Source: Trogon surrucura
Lineage: Eukaryota > Chordata > Aves > Trogoniformes > Trogonidae
Reading direction: 5' to 3'
Length of the DNA stretch: 64,000 nt
Assembly (NCBI GenBank): GCA_020746105.1
Contig: CM036628.1
Location: 7,491,191 to 7,555,190 of the forward strand
The translations under genes and the position numbers were made by a program. Of the stretch, positions 50,401 through 63,600 are shown in pieces. Each line of letters begins with the position of its first letter. Position 1 is the first letter of the stretch. The notes under the pieces are model-generated. The model saw nothing but the letters and a program-made list of their open reading frames with translations. It was not told the DNA's origin and ran no database searches.

Positions 50401-52019
50401 GAGGGAGGATCACCTGGGTGTACGTGGGGTCTGTGTCCCAGGGGAGGTTGTGCTTGGACAGAGTGAACACCAAGCATGAGCTGACGTCTGTCCTGACCCG
50501 GTGGGTCATCCAAAGGGGTAATTCAGGGAGGGAAAGAGAAACTTGCTTTAATAATATTAGGAAGACCTGCCTTGGTTTCAAGAGAGTTAGTATCGACTTC
50601 TATCACCTTGGGCTTTTCTATGTAGGATTTTGAGCAGGGCAAGATGATGATGATTTTGGCTTATTGGGGTTTTAAATGACATTCTTACTTCTTTGGTGTA
50701 AACAGAAGGTGATAGCGTAGCATTTGGAAGGTCTTTAATCTTTTCTTTCAGATGTACATTTTGTAGGTTTGTAATTGTTTTTAAGCTTTTGATTTCATAT
50801 TGAGCACTGGTAGAGACAAGCAGGTAACTAAAAGTACACACAGAACATTTTAATGTGCCTTTTTCCTGAAATCATCTGAGCAACGAAGCCCCCTCCAACT
50901 CCAGCCCCACCCTCCCCCATCTACATTTCATAAGGGTATTATCACTGTAATTAATAGGAGTTGTATAACAGTACCTAATTAAACTCTGATCATATAGTGT
51001 AAATTTAACTTGATTATCGTTAACCTCAGTGAACTCTGCAGGAGATTAATCCTGGTGATTCACTCAGCACACAAAGCAATGCCAGCCTGCAGAGGACTGA
51101 AATACTAGTGCACAGAAATGCTCTGCGCTCCGAAACCCTGCAAGGTAGTGCCGGGTACCGATGATATCACCGACGGGGATTGCGCTGCAGCGGGAGTCTC
51201 CCCATTTCCAAACTGGTTAAAAGCCACAGGGCTGCCAGTACGCTTCTATGGTGCAGATCTTAAAATCATTGAATAAGGAGTCTGAGAGGATTATGGCTTG
51301 CATAAGAGTTTTATGTCTGTCCTAAAGCTACAGCCCCTATGCGTTTGTGGGCTGTGCACTGTGTCCACCAATGATTCATGGACACCAGGATCTCCTGAAT
51401 GACTGCAAGCCACCTTTTGTTTAAGACGAGATTTCAAATACAGGACCTGGTCCCTGTCTTATGAAAGCTGCTGGGGTTTTGTCTGTAGGAACAGAGTGAA
51501 GGTAATAATGTTATTTATTTATCTTGATTTCTGCAGATTAAAATGCTTTGCTTCTGCCCAGTGTGCTAGAGAATGTTTCTACTTTCCTTTGTTAAAACAC
51601 CAAATGAGCCTTTGGTAAATTTTTTTTTTGCTCTACAGGGCATGGGGTTTGTCCTGTCTTCTGCTGAGCACATCTGTTTGTTTGCCGCTAATAATAGTTT
51701 AATCAATGGGGCTGATAGCTGCGTATTCTGTATCTGACAGTATCCCAGAAGACCCAGATGACGGCAGGAAAGGTCTTTTGTACGTGACACTTTTTTTTCT
51801 TTTTTTTTTTTTCCTTGCTTAATTAAAAGCAAAAAGAAAGTTTTGCTCTTGTTTGCATGAATGGTCACATCAAACTGTACGGGAAAATCTAGGCCAAGCT
51901 GCTTTCAGCAGGCTAAGGAACATTATACCATTGCACCGCGTCCTTTCATAGTAGCAATGTCTCTTAATAAACGCTGGGCACCTTTTGAACTTTCTTTGAT
52001 ACCATTAGCTGTGCTTTTC
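41416..52019. other. intergenic, no gene recognised
   Basis: About 10.6 kb of mostly AT-rich DNA with poly-A/T runs. A small hairpin and a 14-bp duplication occur near 44.73-44.91 kb, and a short CpG cluster at 51.12-51.21 kb. The open frames (for example 42472-42891 plus, 139 codons) have no recognisable motif. Confidence 0.45.
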
Positions 52020-52266
52020 ACGAGTACCCCGAAGCCCACCTTGCCCCTCCCTCGCTCGCCGTGGCGCAGCTGCCCTTAGGAGATGTGTCCGTGTGGGATG
52101 GGAAGGAGAGGGATGCGCGGGGAAGCGCGGCTGGTGCATCCCCGCTGCCTGCGGAAACGGTGCCGGTTATATAACGCCTTTGCCGGGTAACGGGGTGAAA
52201 CTCCGTCAACTCTTCCGCAGGAGGTTTCAGAGGGTTTGGAGACTGCTGGCTGGCTGAAGGGTAAGT
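52020..52266 (+). promoter_or_regulatory. candidate promoter and 5' non-coding exon
   Basis: A compact CpG cluster, by my count about 20 CpG in about 200 bp. It contains a TATA box, TATATAA, at 52168-52174. About 25-35 bp downstream transcription could start. From about 52200 to 52260 the sequence has no ATG and ends at CTGAAGG|GTAAGT (donor 52261-52266), a near-perfect splice donor. Together this looks like a TATA promoter with a short non-coding first exon on the plus strand. No coding exon of it was found before 64000. In mammals PRRG3 lies downstream of VMA21 on the same strand, so it is one possible owner, but none of its protein was seen. It could also be a lncRNA or chance. Confidence 0.35.
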
Positions 52267-54991
52267 CAGGAGGCTGTTTCTCAGGGTGATGGTGGGGGGT
52301 GCGCCGTGTCTGTGCACGGTGCTGAAAAGGGGCCCCAAAATTAGAGGCGGAGATGGGGGTGCAGGTGGTGGGACCTCAAGCGAGCACGGCTGCTCTGCAC
52401 TGTTAGCACGTTGCCTGAAACAGATAATTTTGGGATATTGCTGCTCTGTGACTTGTTTGTACTGTTTTTCCCGGTTTCCTCTAACGTGCCTGAAACACGG
52501 TTACAAATATGCTGTGCTTAAGCCCCAGTGGCTTTCCCTTGGCGGTGGTAGCAACACTTTTTGAGAGAAGGCTGTGCTGGGGCAGTGAAGTGCTTCACAT
52601 CTAACCATTGCAAGATGTTGCCACTATTCAGAATGTAACTTGCTGGGGCTTTGCTCTTGTTTTTTGCACTTGTAGAGTTGTGCCTGTTTGTAGCTCAGCT
52701 GGTACATTTGTTTGTCAGGATTGAAAAATGTCCATCTTGACTGGTGAGTACTTGTGGGATGACTGTGTCTGTGAGTGCCAGATACCCATGTCTATTCTAA
52801 TTTAAAGGTTATAGGTGTGGACATGCTTGCCACTGTCACTGAAGGGCTACTTGTATGCATAGCACTATCGTGGAGCTACTTTCAGAGCAGAAAGCAATCT
52901 CAGTTTGCAGCAGGATGAACTACAAAGAAAATGCCTGAGCTTTTGGGAGTTATGTTACAGGGATTATGCTTGCTCTCTGAGTGCTCTGTGTGCTTAAATT
53001 ACACAGGAGTTACTGGTGAAACTGGTGGTTCCCTCACAGAAATGGAACGGCTGCAGAGAGGGGCTATATGTCCGCTGCCCACTTAGCTGTAAGCTCAGAA
53101 GATTCAAACAGCAAGAAACAGAGCCCAAATATACCTAAATAAGCAAGGGGATCTGAATTATTCACAAACAGAAATGTTTGTTCCTGAATGGTCAGGTGCC
53201 TAAATCCAGAGCAGCCTCAGGCTGTGGGGCTGGCATTGCGAGGGTGAGCGTTGTCCTAAAATGAACTGTGCAACAGAAAAATCGCTTGGTATTAGACACA
53301 AGCTCATATTCCCCTGGGACTGTGAATCTCTTGTGCTCGATTTTTAGGCTTTTCTCTTTTTTTGTTATCATCTAAAAGGTACTCGATGCCACAATTCCTG
53401 TCACTTTGGCTTTTACATTTGTTCCTTGCAGTGTTCAGCAGACTGCCAGGGCCCACATCCTAGTTCTTCTCTGTTCTCTTTCTCTCACAGAGATTGGGTC
53501 TGGTAGTCACATAGATCCAGCTGGTCCCTGCCTGGTTTTGTGGCCCTTGTGTCAGGTGTGTAAGTGGAGGGGACTTATCCTGGGGGCAGTGTCTTGTTCC
53601 AGGCTAATGTGAGCTGCATGAGGACTGGTTGCCAGACAGCTTTTGCACTGAATCTCTGGGATTGTGGGCAGTCAGATGAGTGGTGACCACTTCTTGCATC
53701 TCGCCATCGCCAACACGCTTCTGGTTGGTTGCAGAAATTTTGCAGGAACTCCCTGATGTTTTGTACCTTGACCCCAGGCACTTTGGGAGGGATGTGGTAG
53801 GTCTGGCCAAGGCTGGTGGCCACTGTGTCAAGGACTTGGACCTCAGGAAGGGAAAGTAACTAATGAAATCCCACTGTGGTGGCAAGTGTGGCATATAACC
53901 ATCTTTGCAGCAGGAGAGGTGGCTTCGCGGTGCTGCAGGAACACCTTGGTGCTTCAGGAAAGAAGGTTGCCCACTATCAATGGGTGCAACTAATAAAAAT
54001 TATTATCTGTGGAGATTGCAGGCAGGTTGAAGAAAGAGCTATTTCTTACTACAAACTATGCAATGCAGTAAAGTTCACTCCATGACTGGCCTGCTACCAT
54101 GACCCGGTCTGGGGTCTGCACTCACTCTAGGTTATGGCCTGGGGAGGACAGTGGGTGGATGATAATTACAATACCAGAAGACAAGGTGTAATTCATGCTT
54201 TTATTACTCTGAACATGCTCCTGAGATCACAGCAGTGGGTTTCTGTGGTGCTCCAAGAAGCAGGGCAGAAGGGCGAGGAGGGACCACGCACACGATGTGA
54301 TAGGTCTGTTAAAACCTGGGTCAGAAAGGGATCACAGGTTTGAAACTACCATTAGTACTTAGGTATAAACATCTCTCTCTTGCTGGCCAGTTCTCAGCTG
54401 ATGCCAGCCAGAGGCAAACAGAAGATGACTTGACCTGCAGGTTGTCTGATGTTGAAGTGCAAGAGATTTAGTGGAGCAGTATCCCAGTAACAGCTGCCTA
54501 TGGACAGAACTGGCCAAAACAGAACGTGCAGTTCTGATGACCAGAACAGGCTGCTGCCTGGTAAGAGCTCACAGCATGGCAATGAACTGCAAATTAGCCA
54601 AGATCGTTGTTGCTTTTTTTTTTTCCCTTAGGCAGGAGCTGAGCGTGATTTGGGTGTTCGTGGGGTTGTTTTAATTGGTTTTATTTTTATTTGTTTTAAT
54701 CCAAACCAGAACCAAACCAAAATATGGTCTGGTTCTCGTCCAGGGTTGTGGTCCAGCTGAAAACTGGTATCTGTTAGACCTGTTCCCCAGCAGGACTCCC
54801 AAGACCCAAAGCACAGTGACATGCTCCCCTGTCCATCCTCTACCTCCTTTCTCCTGTGCCGCGTCACCTGTCGTTCATACCAGATGCTGGGATCAGAAGC
54901 GATGAACAATATTAAGACTCCAAATGTTGCTGTGCTCTGGCAAGGGAAACAGAGATACTTGGGGATAGACTGTCTCTGTTTCATCCACTGT
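52267..54991. other. intergenic or intronic, no gene recognised
   Basis: Non-coding. If the 52.2-kb donor is real, this is its intron. Open frames around 53.4-54.9 kb overlap in several phases and have no recognisable motif. Confidence 0.45.
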
Positions 54992-57650
54992 ATCACAGAA
55001 TCACAGAATCACAGAATGTTAAAGGTTGGAAGGGACCTCAAAGATCATCTAGTCCAACCCCCCCTGCCAGAGCAGGATCACCTACACTAGAGCGCACAGG
55101 AACGCGTCCAGGCGGGTTTTGAATGTCTCAAGAGATGGAGATTCCACAACCTCCCTAGGCAGCCTGTTCCAGTGCTCAGTCACCCTCACAGTGAAAAAGT
55201 TTTTCCTCATATTTTTCTGGAACCTCCTGTGTTCCAGCTTCCACCCATTGCCCCTTGTCCTGTCAGTGGACGCCGCTGAAAAGAGCCTGGCTCCATCCTC
55301 CTGACATTCCCCCTTGACATATTTATAAACATTGATGAGGTCACCCCTCAGCCTCCTCTTCTCCAAGCTAAAGAGATCCAGCTCCTTCAGCCTTTCTTCA
55401 TAAGGGAGATGCTCCACTCCCTTCACCATCTTTGTGGCTCTACGCTGGACTCTCTCAAGCAGCTCCCTGTCCTTCTTGAACTGAGGGGCCCAGAACTGGA
55501 CACAATATTCCAGATGCGGCCTCACCAGGGCAGAGTAGAGGGGCAGGAGGACCTCTCTTGACCTACTTGCTACTCCCCTTCTAATACACCCCAGGATGCC
55601 ATTGGCCTTCTTGGCCACGAGGGCACACTGTTGGCTCATGGTCATCCTGCTGTCCACTAGAACCCCCAGGTCCCTTTCCCCTGCACTGCTCTCCAGCAGG
55701 GCAGTCCCCAACCTATATTGGCACATGGGGTTATTTTTTCCCAAGTGCAAAACTCTACACTTGCCCTTATTAAACTTCATCAGATTTCCCCCCGCCCAGC
55801 CCTCCAGCCTGTCCAGATCTCTCTGAATGGCCGCACAGCCTTCTGGTGTGTCAACCACTCCCCCCAACTTCGTATCATCAGCAAACTTGCTGACAACATT
55901 CTCTAATCCCTCATCCAGATCATTGATGAATATATTAAACAGCACCGGCCCAAGCACTGACCCCTGAGGGACCCCACTAGACACAGGCATCCAGCCAGAC
56001 TCGGCCCCATTGACCACAACCCTCTGGCTTCTTCCCTTCAACCAGTTCTCGACCCACCTCACTACTTGGTCATCCAGACCACACTTCCTCAGTTTACCTA
56101 TGAGGATGCTGTGGGAGACGGTGTCAAAGGCCTTGCTGATGTCCAGGTAGACCACGTCCACTGCATGGCCACCATCCATCCACCTGGTTATGTCTTCGTA
56201 AAAGGCTATCAGGTTGGTCAAACATGACTTCCCCTTGGCAAAGCCATGCTGACTGCCCCTAATAACCTTCTTATCCTTGATATGCCTAGAGACAGTGTCA
56301 AGGATAAGATGTTCCATCACCTTTCCAGGGATGGAGGTGAGGCTGACCGGTCTGTAGTTACTCGGGTCATCCTTCCTGCCCTTCTTATAGACTGGAGTGA
56401 CATTCGCTTTCCTCCAGTCTTCAGGCACCTCACCTGTTACCCACGACTTACCAAAGATGATGGAGAGTGGCCTAGCAATGACTCCCGCCAGCTCCCTCAG
56501 CACCCGTGGGTGCATCCCATCAGGGCCCATGGATTTATGAATGTCCAAGTGTTCAAACTGATCCTTAACCCACTCCTCATCAATCAGGGCAGACTCCTCC
56601 TTTGTCATGACTTCCTCTGGGGCCTTAGGGGACTGAGGCTCCTGAGGACGGTCTCCAACAGTGTAGACAGAGGCAAAGAAGGCATTCAGCAACTCTGCCT
56701 TCTTTCTGTCCTCTGTCTCCAGGGCACCCACCTCATTCAACAGAGGGCCTACATTGCCTCTAGTGTTAGTTTTGTCAGCAATGTATTTGAAGAAGCCCTT
56801 TCTGTTGTCTTTGACCTCCCTTGCAAGTTTTAACTCCAAGGAGGCCTTAGCTTTTCTGATTGCCTCCCTGCACTCCCTGACAGCTGCCCTGTACTCCACC
56901 CAAGTGGTCAGCCCTTCCTTCCACAATTTAAACACCCTCCCCTTCCACCTGAGTCTGCCCAGCAGATCCCTGGTTAACCAAGCAGGTCTCCTGGATCTCT
57001 TTCTTGATTTCCTACCTGATGGGATGCACTGATCCTGAGCTTCAAAGAAGTGGTCTTTGAATGCCAACCAACTGTCTTGGGCCCCTTTACCTTTCAGCTC
57101 CCTGTCCCACGGGGTATCCCCCAGTAATTGCTTGAAGAGGCCAAAGTTGGCCCTTCTGAAGTCCAGAGTTGCGATCCTGCTTGCTATTCTGTTTTTACCG
57201 CACAGGATCCTGAACTCCACCATCTCATGGTCGCTGCAGCCAAGGTTGCCCTCAACCTTCACTGCTTCAACCAGTCCTTCCTTGTTGGTGAACACAAGGT
57301 CCAGCAGCGCTCCTCTCCTGGTAGGCTCATCTACCATTTGCATCAAAAAGTTATCATCGATGCACTGGAGGAACCTCCTGGACTGAGGATGGCTGGCTGT
57401 GTGGGACTTCCAGCAAACGTCTGGGTAGTTGAAATCCCCCATGAGAACCAGGGCCTGGGACTGAGAGGCTGCTGTCATCTGCCTGTAAAAGGCCTCATCA
57501 ACTTCCACCTCCTGATCAGGTGGTCTATAGTAGACACCCACCACAGTGTCACCTAAGCTAGCCTGCCCCTTAATTCTCACCCATAAACTCTCTACTTGCT
57601 CCTCATCTGCTGCTCGATGGATCTGAATACACTCCTGTAGTTTTCTGCAT
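54992..57650 (-). mobile_element. CR1 LINE, minus strand, 5' truncated, long intact ORF2
   Basis: The 3' end lies at the left with three tandem ATCACAGA units (ATTCTGTG on the element strand), then the reverse complement of the CR1 3' UTR (GGTTGGAAGGGACCTCAAAG, ATCATCTAGTCCAACCCCCC). The right boundary, near 57650, falls inside the endonuclease: in-frame codons upstream of the GTG at 57580 still read [20 protein letters not shown]. The open 832-codon frame and clean tail indicate a recent insertion by LINE standards. The missing N-terminal endonuclease and 5' UTR mean it cannot move by itself. Confidence 0.95.
55082..57580 (-). CDS. CR1 ORF2 endonuclease/reverse transcriptase, N-terminally truncated but open
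   Basis: An 832-codon uninterrupted frame; the first codon is GTG and no true start is claimed. Residues 1-125 are the C-terminal part of the AP-type endonuclease, with YRPPDQE at 18-24, GDFNYPD at 48-54 and the SDH block at 116-118. The reverse transcriptase spans about 380-640: [31 protein letters not shown], motif [10 protein letters not shown] (478-486), motif [10 protein letters not shown] (537-545) and motif C FADD (566-569). All catalytic Asp residues are present. The C-terminal region has [32 protein letters not shown] and [11 protein letters not shown]. It is not a host gene, and expression is not implied. Confidence 0.93.
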   Translation of the reverse strand: MRIKGQASLGDTVVGVYYRPPDQEVEVDEAFYRQMTAASQSQALVLMGDFNYPDVCWKSHTASHPQSRRFLQCIDDNFLMQMVDEPTRRGALLDLVFTNKEGLVEAVKVEGNLGCSDHEMVEFRILCGKNRIASRIATLDFRRANFGLFKQLLGDTPWDRELKGKGAQDSWLAFKDHFFEAQDQCIPSGRKSRKRSRRPAWLTRDLLGRLRWKGRVFKLWKEGLTTWVEYRAAVRECREAIRKAKASLELKLAREVKDNRKGFFKYIADKTNTRGNVGPLLNEVGALETEDRKKAELLNAFFASVYTVGDRPQEPQSPKAPEEVMTKEESALIDEEWVKDQFEHLDIHKSMGPDGMHPRVLRELAGVIARPLSIIFGKSWVTGEVPEDWRKANVTPVYKKGRKDDPSNYRPVSLTSIPGKVMEHLILDTVSRHIKDKKVIRGSQHGFAKGKSCLTNLIAFYEDITRWMDGGHAVDVVYLDISKAFDTVSHSILIGKLRKCGLDDQVVRWVENWLKGRSQRVVVNGAESGWMPVSSGVPQGSVLGPVLFNIFINDLDEGLENVVSKFADDTKLGGVVDTPEGCAAIQRDLDRLEGWAGGNLMKFNKGKCRVLHLGKNNPMCQYRLGTALLESSAGERDLGVLVDSRMTMSQQCALVAKKANGILGCIRRGVASRSREVLLPLYSALVRPHLEYCVQFWAPQFKKDRELLERVQRRATKMVKGVEHLPYEERLKELDLFSLEKRRLRGDLINVYKYVKGECQEDGARLFSAASTDRTRGNGWKLEHRRFQKNMRKNFFTVRVTEHWNRLPREVVESPSLETFKTRLDAFLCALV

Positions 57651-60600
57651 GTCAGCTGGTTTGAAGCTAATGAGCCAGTTTGGTCCTTAGTTTAAAACTG
57701 GAATAGCTTCAGTCACACCAGGACTGAAAAGCTCAGCTTAAGTCTACCAGGCTCCCTACTTCTGGAGTAGTATGCAATTGAATAGCAGCAGCACTGAACT
57801 GGCCAGGAATCAAAGACTGCTAAATGCACACAATTAGTTATAAAAATCTTTATAATAATTCGAAGTGATGGGCAGCCTTGCTGGAAACCTAAACATCGAT
57901 GCCAAGAGTTGTACCTCAAAGACTGTGCTCTGCTGTCTCCTTGAGGTAATTTCTGTCTTGCTGGGCAGGAGGATGGGCGGAAACCTCTGCTTTCCCTTTC
58001 CAGGAGGGAGAGGCAAGTTAGTCCTGTGTGCATCAGCAGTGCAACAGTGCCCACAGAACTGCAAAGACAGCGATACAAGCCCCCAAGCACTGGGTGCGTT
58101 GCTGAGCACAGGTGGAAGGCCATAAGTAACCGTAGGTATAGAAATACCACGTAGCTGCCTCATTTCTCATATATGATCACCATGGTGTTAGGGGCTTCAT
58201 ATAACTTTTGCAGCTCCATAGCGGAGCCCGCAGGGTCCCGATGGTGAGCCTTGCTCTATATATCGAGCAGATTTCTCTCTGTGCGCATGCCTGCATTTAA
58301 TTACCGTTATGAAGCAGTAATAAAAAATTTAAAATGTCATTACAGCATGGTGCAGAGCTGGGATTTGCAATCCAGCTGCAAGTCCCCTGTTGGGGAAGCT
58401 GCTGTGAGTTTATCTGAACTCTGCCGTTGGACAGTTGTTCCCCTCTAGGAACTGCTCTCTGAGCAGGGTGATGTTGCTCGTATTCTTCGTCACTGATTTA
58501 CCTGGATATAACTGTGTCAGCATCTTTTCTGAGTCTGTCATACAGTGGACATTTAGCCTGTTTAAAACTCCTACCAGACAGATGCCTCAGCCAGAGCAGT
58601 GCCAGGCATGCTTTGCCCAAGGAGTACCTTGCTTCTTGCAGGAGAGGTATCTTGCTGTAGACCAGGTTCATTGGGACTGCTTTGACTTCATGATGTTCGT
58701 ACGTGTTCTGAGAAAGTCCCCACGGAGGTGGCTTAATGCCACTGAACTCCTCTTTCCCTGATGCAGCTGCAAGAGCAGCACTGCCTTTGAGACAGCAGAG
58801 CCATGGTGCAGTGACACATGGAGGGGCTGAATGCTGAACATCTCTGCATCTGTTAGCTGACAGCTGTGCTACCGAAGGTACCTGCAGGCAGTTTCCTTTG
58901 CTTCCTTTAAAACACCAGGCGGGGAGATGCCCGGTGGAGCAACTTTGGCATTTGCCTTCCTGTGTCCCAAGGAAGGGTTTCCTGGCTCCCCGCAACAACC
59001 GACCCACCTCACCTGTCCCTGGAGCCTCCCTTGTCACATTGCAAAGTGCCACCTCGTGGTAGCTGCTGAAGCCACGAGCACCTGCCTCACTAAGGTACTT
59101 TGGTGTAAAAGTAATGCACTTTGCAGTAAAATGACTCTCTGGTGCTTAGAAATCTTTTGGGGTATTAAAATGGGCTTAAACCCTACTGCATTTCTTACTT
59201 TGGCTTGCAGGTGGATCAGAGCAGGGTTTGGCCAGCAGCTCAGCCTCTACTTGCAATTTAAGTTCTCTGAGATGGGATGGTGAATCCCTGCCTTGCCCAG
59301 CCCCTGTTGACCCTCTGCCTTTGGGGCAGGCTGAACCCTGAAAGTTTAGCTCCCAGCTGCAGCCAGCAAAGCTCTGACATGTAAACCTCAGTGATGGGGT
59401 CGGAGCCAGCTTTGTCGGAAGTGCCCCAGCTTCAGAAAATAAATGCTTTTATTTTGGCGGGGAGAGGACAAGAATGATTTCCAACATGCTAATAAAGACC
59501 CCCAAAAAAATAACTAAGTGTTCTTCCATTTCAGTGTAGCCTTGCAAAATTTCCCAGGATGTCTTTAAAGAGCTCATTGTAACATAATCCAGTGTTCTTT
59601 CCCCACACATATATGTTAAAATAAAAACATTTCATTTTCTCCACTTGAAATTATTATGGAATTAGCTGGTTTGGGGATTACTGTGAAGACCTTTGGGAAA
59701 TCCTTCTCCTGTGCTACATTATTTGAGATGTGCTACTGCTGTGCAGGTCCAGAGTTCTGTGTAGCAGGAGAGGGAACGGTAGAGCACATAGTCTTGCTCA
59801 CCTGCGTCTAAAGGGAAAGTCATAGGTTTGACTGGGGTCACATTTAAATCTTTACATCATCAGCAGTGAAAGTAGTTCTGTTCTTTAATTTAAACTTTTT
59901 AAAATAAATGTGAGGCTATAGCATGAATGGTAGTGTTTGTCACAACCTGTTTTTTTGTCTAGTTGAAGTATTTTGTTGCAAGAATTAATAGAGGTCTAAT
60001 TACTACCAAACTTCTTTTAGCATTACAGCACAAACGTGTATGTAGGAAGCAGAGGTCTTCCTTTGTGTGCCTGTTAGAGCAGCCCAGCTCTTAACTGCTG
60101 ATGCTTAGCACCGTGGGGAAGGTGCTGAGCCCTGCTGGCCAGGGAGGGGAGTGCTGATGCTGTCTGATACCTTGGGGAGTTGAGCCTAGGGCAGACCAAT
60201 AAATCATAGTGTTTTCATTGACTTGAGTAGCCTTTTGATTAGATTGCCATTCCTCCATAAAGTAAAGTACCGGAGTAATAAATGTAATGAAGGATGAGTA
60301 ATAAAGGAAAGCACAGATGCTTATCCATCCCAGTCTCCCCGACACGCGTGTCCTTCAAACCTATCTGCTGTTCAGGCCTCATCTTGGCTAGAATTTGATT
60401 TTGAGCCTCTGTGGGTGGGTGGATCAAGCAGCCCCCTGCTCAAAGTACTGCTTCAGCTATGTGGGAAATATTGCACCAGGCTGTATGTTTATTAACAAGC
60501 TGATTTTGTAAGGAGATGGAGCACCATGTCTGAGGTTTTGTGGCAGGGCTAGCTAATGATATTGGACAGCAAACAACTGTCACTTTTGCTAAATCTGTCA

Positions 60601-63600
60601 TATTGCAAGTAAGCTGCTTATAGCATGCAGTTGAGGTGGGCAGAATGACAGTCTAATTCACCTTAGGGCTCTACCCAAAGTCAAATCTGGAGTCTGTCTT
60701 TCTCAAGAATGCAATTATCCCTTGGAAAATGTTGTCTCAGAGGCACAAAGCAAGCTCAGAAGCAAAACAGTCACCAGCTTTGCTGAATAAACTCCGTCTG
60801 GGTGCCTGCTCAAGGGCTTGTAGATCCTCATCGCTGAGCAATGACAAAATAGGACTTTCGAGGAACAGAAGCGACATGGAATTTGTCAGAAAACGTATCC
60901 TTGTGCATTGCTTAGCAGTGCAGCACAGATTTGTAAGCAAGCCGGGGAGCTGGAACAGAGCCTTACATATAAAAGGGGAATGCTGTGAGACCCAGTCAGC
61001 AAAGCTTTCATGGGTGGGAGCCGTGGGCAAGAGGCTCTTGGCTATCGCTTTCTCTTGCCTGGCACAGTGCCCATGGGGACCTCCCCTGCAGCAGTGCCAG
61101 TGCAGCCAACATGCTCTGCGATGGATGTAAGATGGGTTTGGGGGAGGGAGGAAGATGTGGGCACCTGCTTCTCCCGATACCCTCCTGCTCTACCTCCTCC
61201 TGGCAATCAGCCCTGGGTCGTTCTTCCCTGTTGCTACATTGGGCATGACTGTCCCTTCATGCTGCTGTGATAGGGAAACAGTGGATATCTCCTGCTCTTT
61301 TTACAGGTGAGACTTCACCCATGCATCACGAGACATAGCATTTTTCTCAGAAATTATTTGGCCAAAGTGCATAGGAGATCCTTGAATCTGAGTAGATAAA
61401 ATAATCCTGTTGATGGAAGTGCTGCTTAATATTAAACTAAGTCTGTTGCTGAATCAACAACTTGATCTTTGGCAACCTTTGTGCTACAGAAGTGTTTGTA
61501 GATGCAAACATTAGATCATAGACACAGTTTCTTCAGGTGATGCTGAAGCATATGGGTCACAGTGCTGAGCTTTATGGGACAATAAAACTCAGAGCTGAAT
61601 AGTTTCCTCTTCACAGGTCTTTGTATCTGCTCTTAACAGCAGTTCCTCAGTGGCATTTAATAGTATGTAAGAATATCTTCGCTCCCCTTAAATTATTCTG
61701 TGTCATGCTCCACATGTAGAGGGCACTTGCGGATGCTACTGCCTTATCTGTGGTTGCATGAGAAGCTCCCCATGAGGTTGGAGCCCTGTGTTAAGCTGGG
61801 ACAGGAGATTGTGTGTAGAGTTCGAAGGCTGTCAATTACGATATGCGTTTTGAAATGATGGGACTGTATGAAATGTGCCTGGAAGGAGCTTCAGGAGGCC
61901 CTCAGTTTTGTTGCTCCCCACAAGGAGATCCACAACAGTCACAGACAGAGATGTGTCCACCTGACTTCTAGAGTTAAAACTTAAGAAAACAAGACAGGAC
62001 AATAGGTTTAAATACTATCAGGAAAAGGCGATGGAAGATAGATTAAATACCTCATTAAAATCACTTAGTGGCAGGACTGTATGTTCAGTGTGGAATTCCT
62101 GGCTGTCAGCCCACTGAAGCCAAGGACAGTCATGTCCTTCTGAGATACAGAGCTGAGGTGCCTTTCATCTCGTGCAGACACTGCGGAGCACGTCAGACTC
62201 CACGGTGGCCATCAGAAACGATGGGCTGTGTGGCCAAGGATAACAATTCACAAGTAGCTGGTTTAAGACCAAGATGCTTCTTGCCATCTCTACTGCATCA
62301 ACACAGCAGTGACAAAGTAGTTGAAAGATGATCTTTTTAAACCTTTCCTTCCAGCACTGGTTTTCAACCATGCGAGCGTGATTTTCGATGCAAGGGAGCC
62401 TGGCAGTGGTGGAAGTGCTTCTTCAAGGGCAAGATGTGCTTGAGCTGATCATGAACCTGCATGCTGAGGGCTGCTACATCAGGCTGCTCATAAAAATCAA
62501 CAGCATTTTAATGAAGGAGATGTTTATGCTGGGTTTTGAAGTGTTATAACGAGGATCAAGCGATAGCATCAGGGAAACGGGGTCATGGAGCAGAGCCCTG
62601 GGGTAGCGCATGCCCGGCTCCTCTGGTTTTTACCTTGGGATGTGTTTTGGTTACCAACTGCTAAACATAGCAAAGCTGAAAGGTGCTTATCACTCTTCTG
62701 AATTTTAAACAGTTTGTTGTGTCCTACTGGAAAGCACATCATTGGTGGCTTTAACCAGCTGCAATATAGAGGCTGTTGAAAAACACAATTCTGTTACCAT
62801 AACAGCGCTTTTATTTTTATGTTTGGGAGGAAGTATTTGTTGAAATTACCTTTTGGCTCCCAAAAGGTGAAGACGTTTCTACTCGGAATAGTACCTATGG
62901 TAGAAAAATGTTTACTGGTAGACTTATACATTTGGTTTGTGAGTTCTCTGCAGCCTTCAGCAAATGGGCTGGGGTATTCTTGAGTGGCTTTAGCAATTAT
63001 TTAGGAGGTGAGGGATGATATACAGTTTTGAATCCTCATTAGATGACTCTTCAGTACGAGCCTTATGGTAATGAGCGTTCTGCATTGCCACTGGAGATAT
63101 TCAATGAGGTATTTATTCCTAAAAAGCACTCCCCAAATTAGATCTGTTTTCAACCATACACATTCAGATGGGTACTTGCTCACCATGATGATTAAACTTT
63201 CATTTTCTAGTTGATTTAGAGGCTACAACGTGTGTTTGAGCTGGGCATCAGACACGTAGTCTGTAAAATCCAAGATTGCACCTGCTTGTTGCTCTGGTCC
63301 TAAACCCCATGTTCCCTGAAGGTCAATGGCAAGCAATACTGTGAGTTAAAAGTATTTGGTGGGAAAGATAAGAGAATAATCCTCTAAAGCAATATAAGAC
63401 TGAGCTATTTTAGGCAAAAAAAAAAAGGTTTTTTCTTCTTTAATGCTGTGGATTTCTTTTTTTTTTTTTTAAGTGTTGTGACCAGCTGCAGAAAATACCT
63501 TAAAAAGCTGCAGAATTAGGTATACTGAATTCTCTCCCATCAATTTTAATTTTTTTTAAAGCATAAAGTAGAATTCATCAAGAGGTGTTACTCTGCTTGC

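Noticed and set aside
50280-50600. GC-rich block with a 76-codon minus-strand frame as a possible exon
   Set aside because: No recognisable protein, no convincing splice pair and no dense CpG cluster.
56246-57556. Plus-strand frames of up to 195 codons
   Set aside because: They are antisense shadows of the CR1 ORF2 on the minus strand.
58498-59052. A 184-codon minus-strand frame
   Set aside because: No domain, low-complexity composition and overlapping plus-strand frames of similar quality. Treated as chance.
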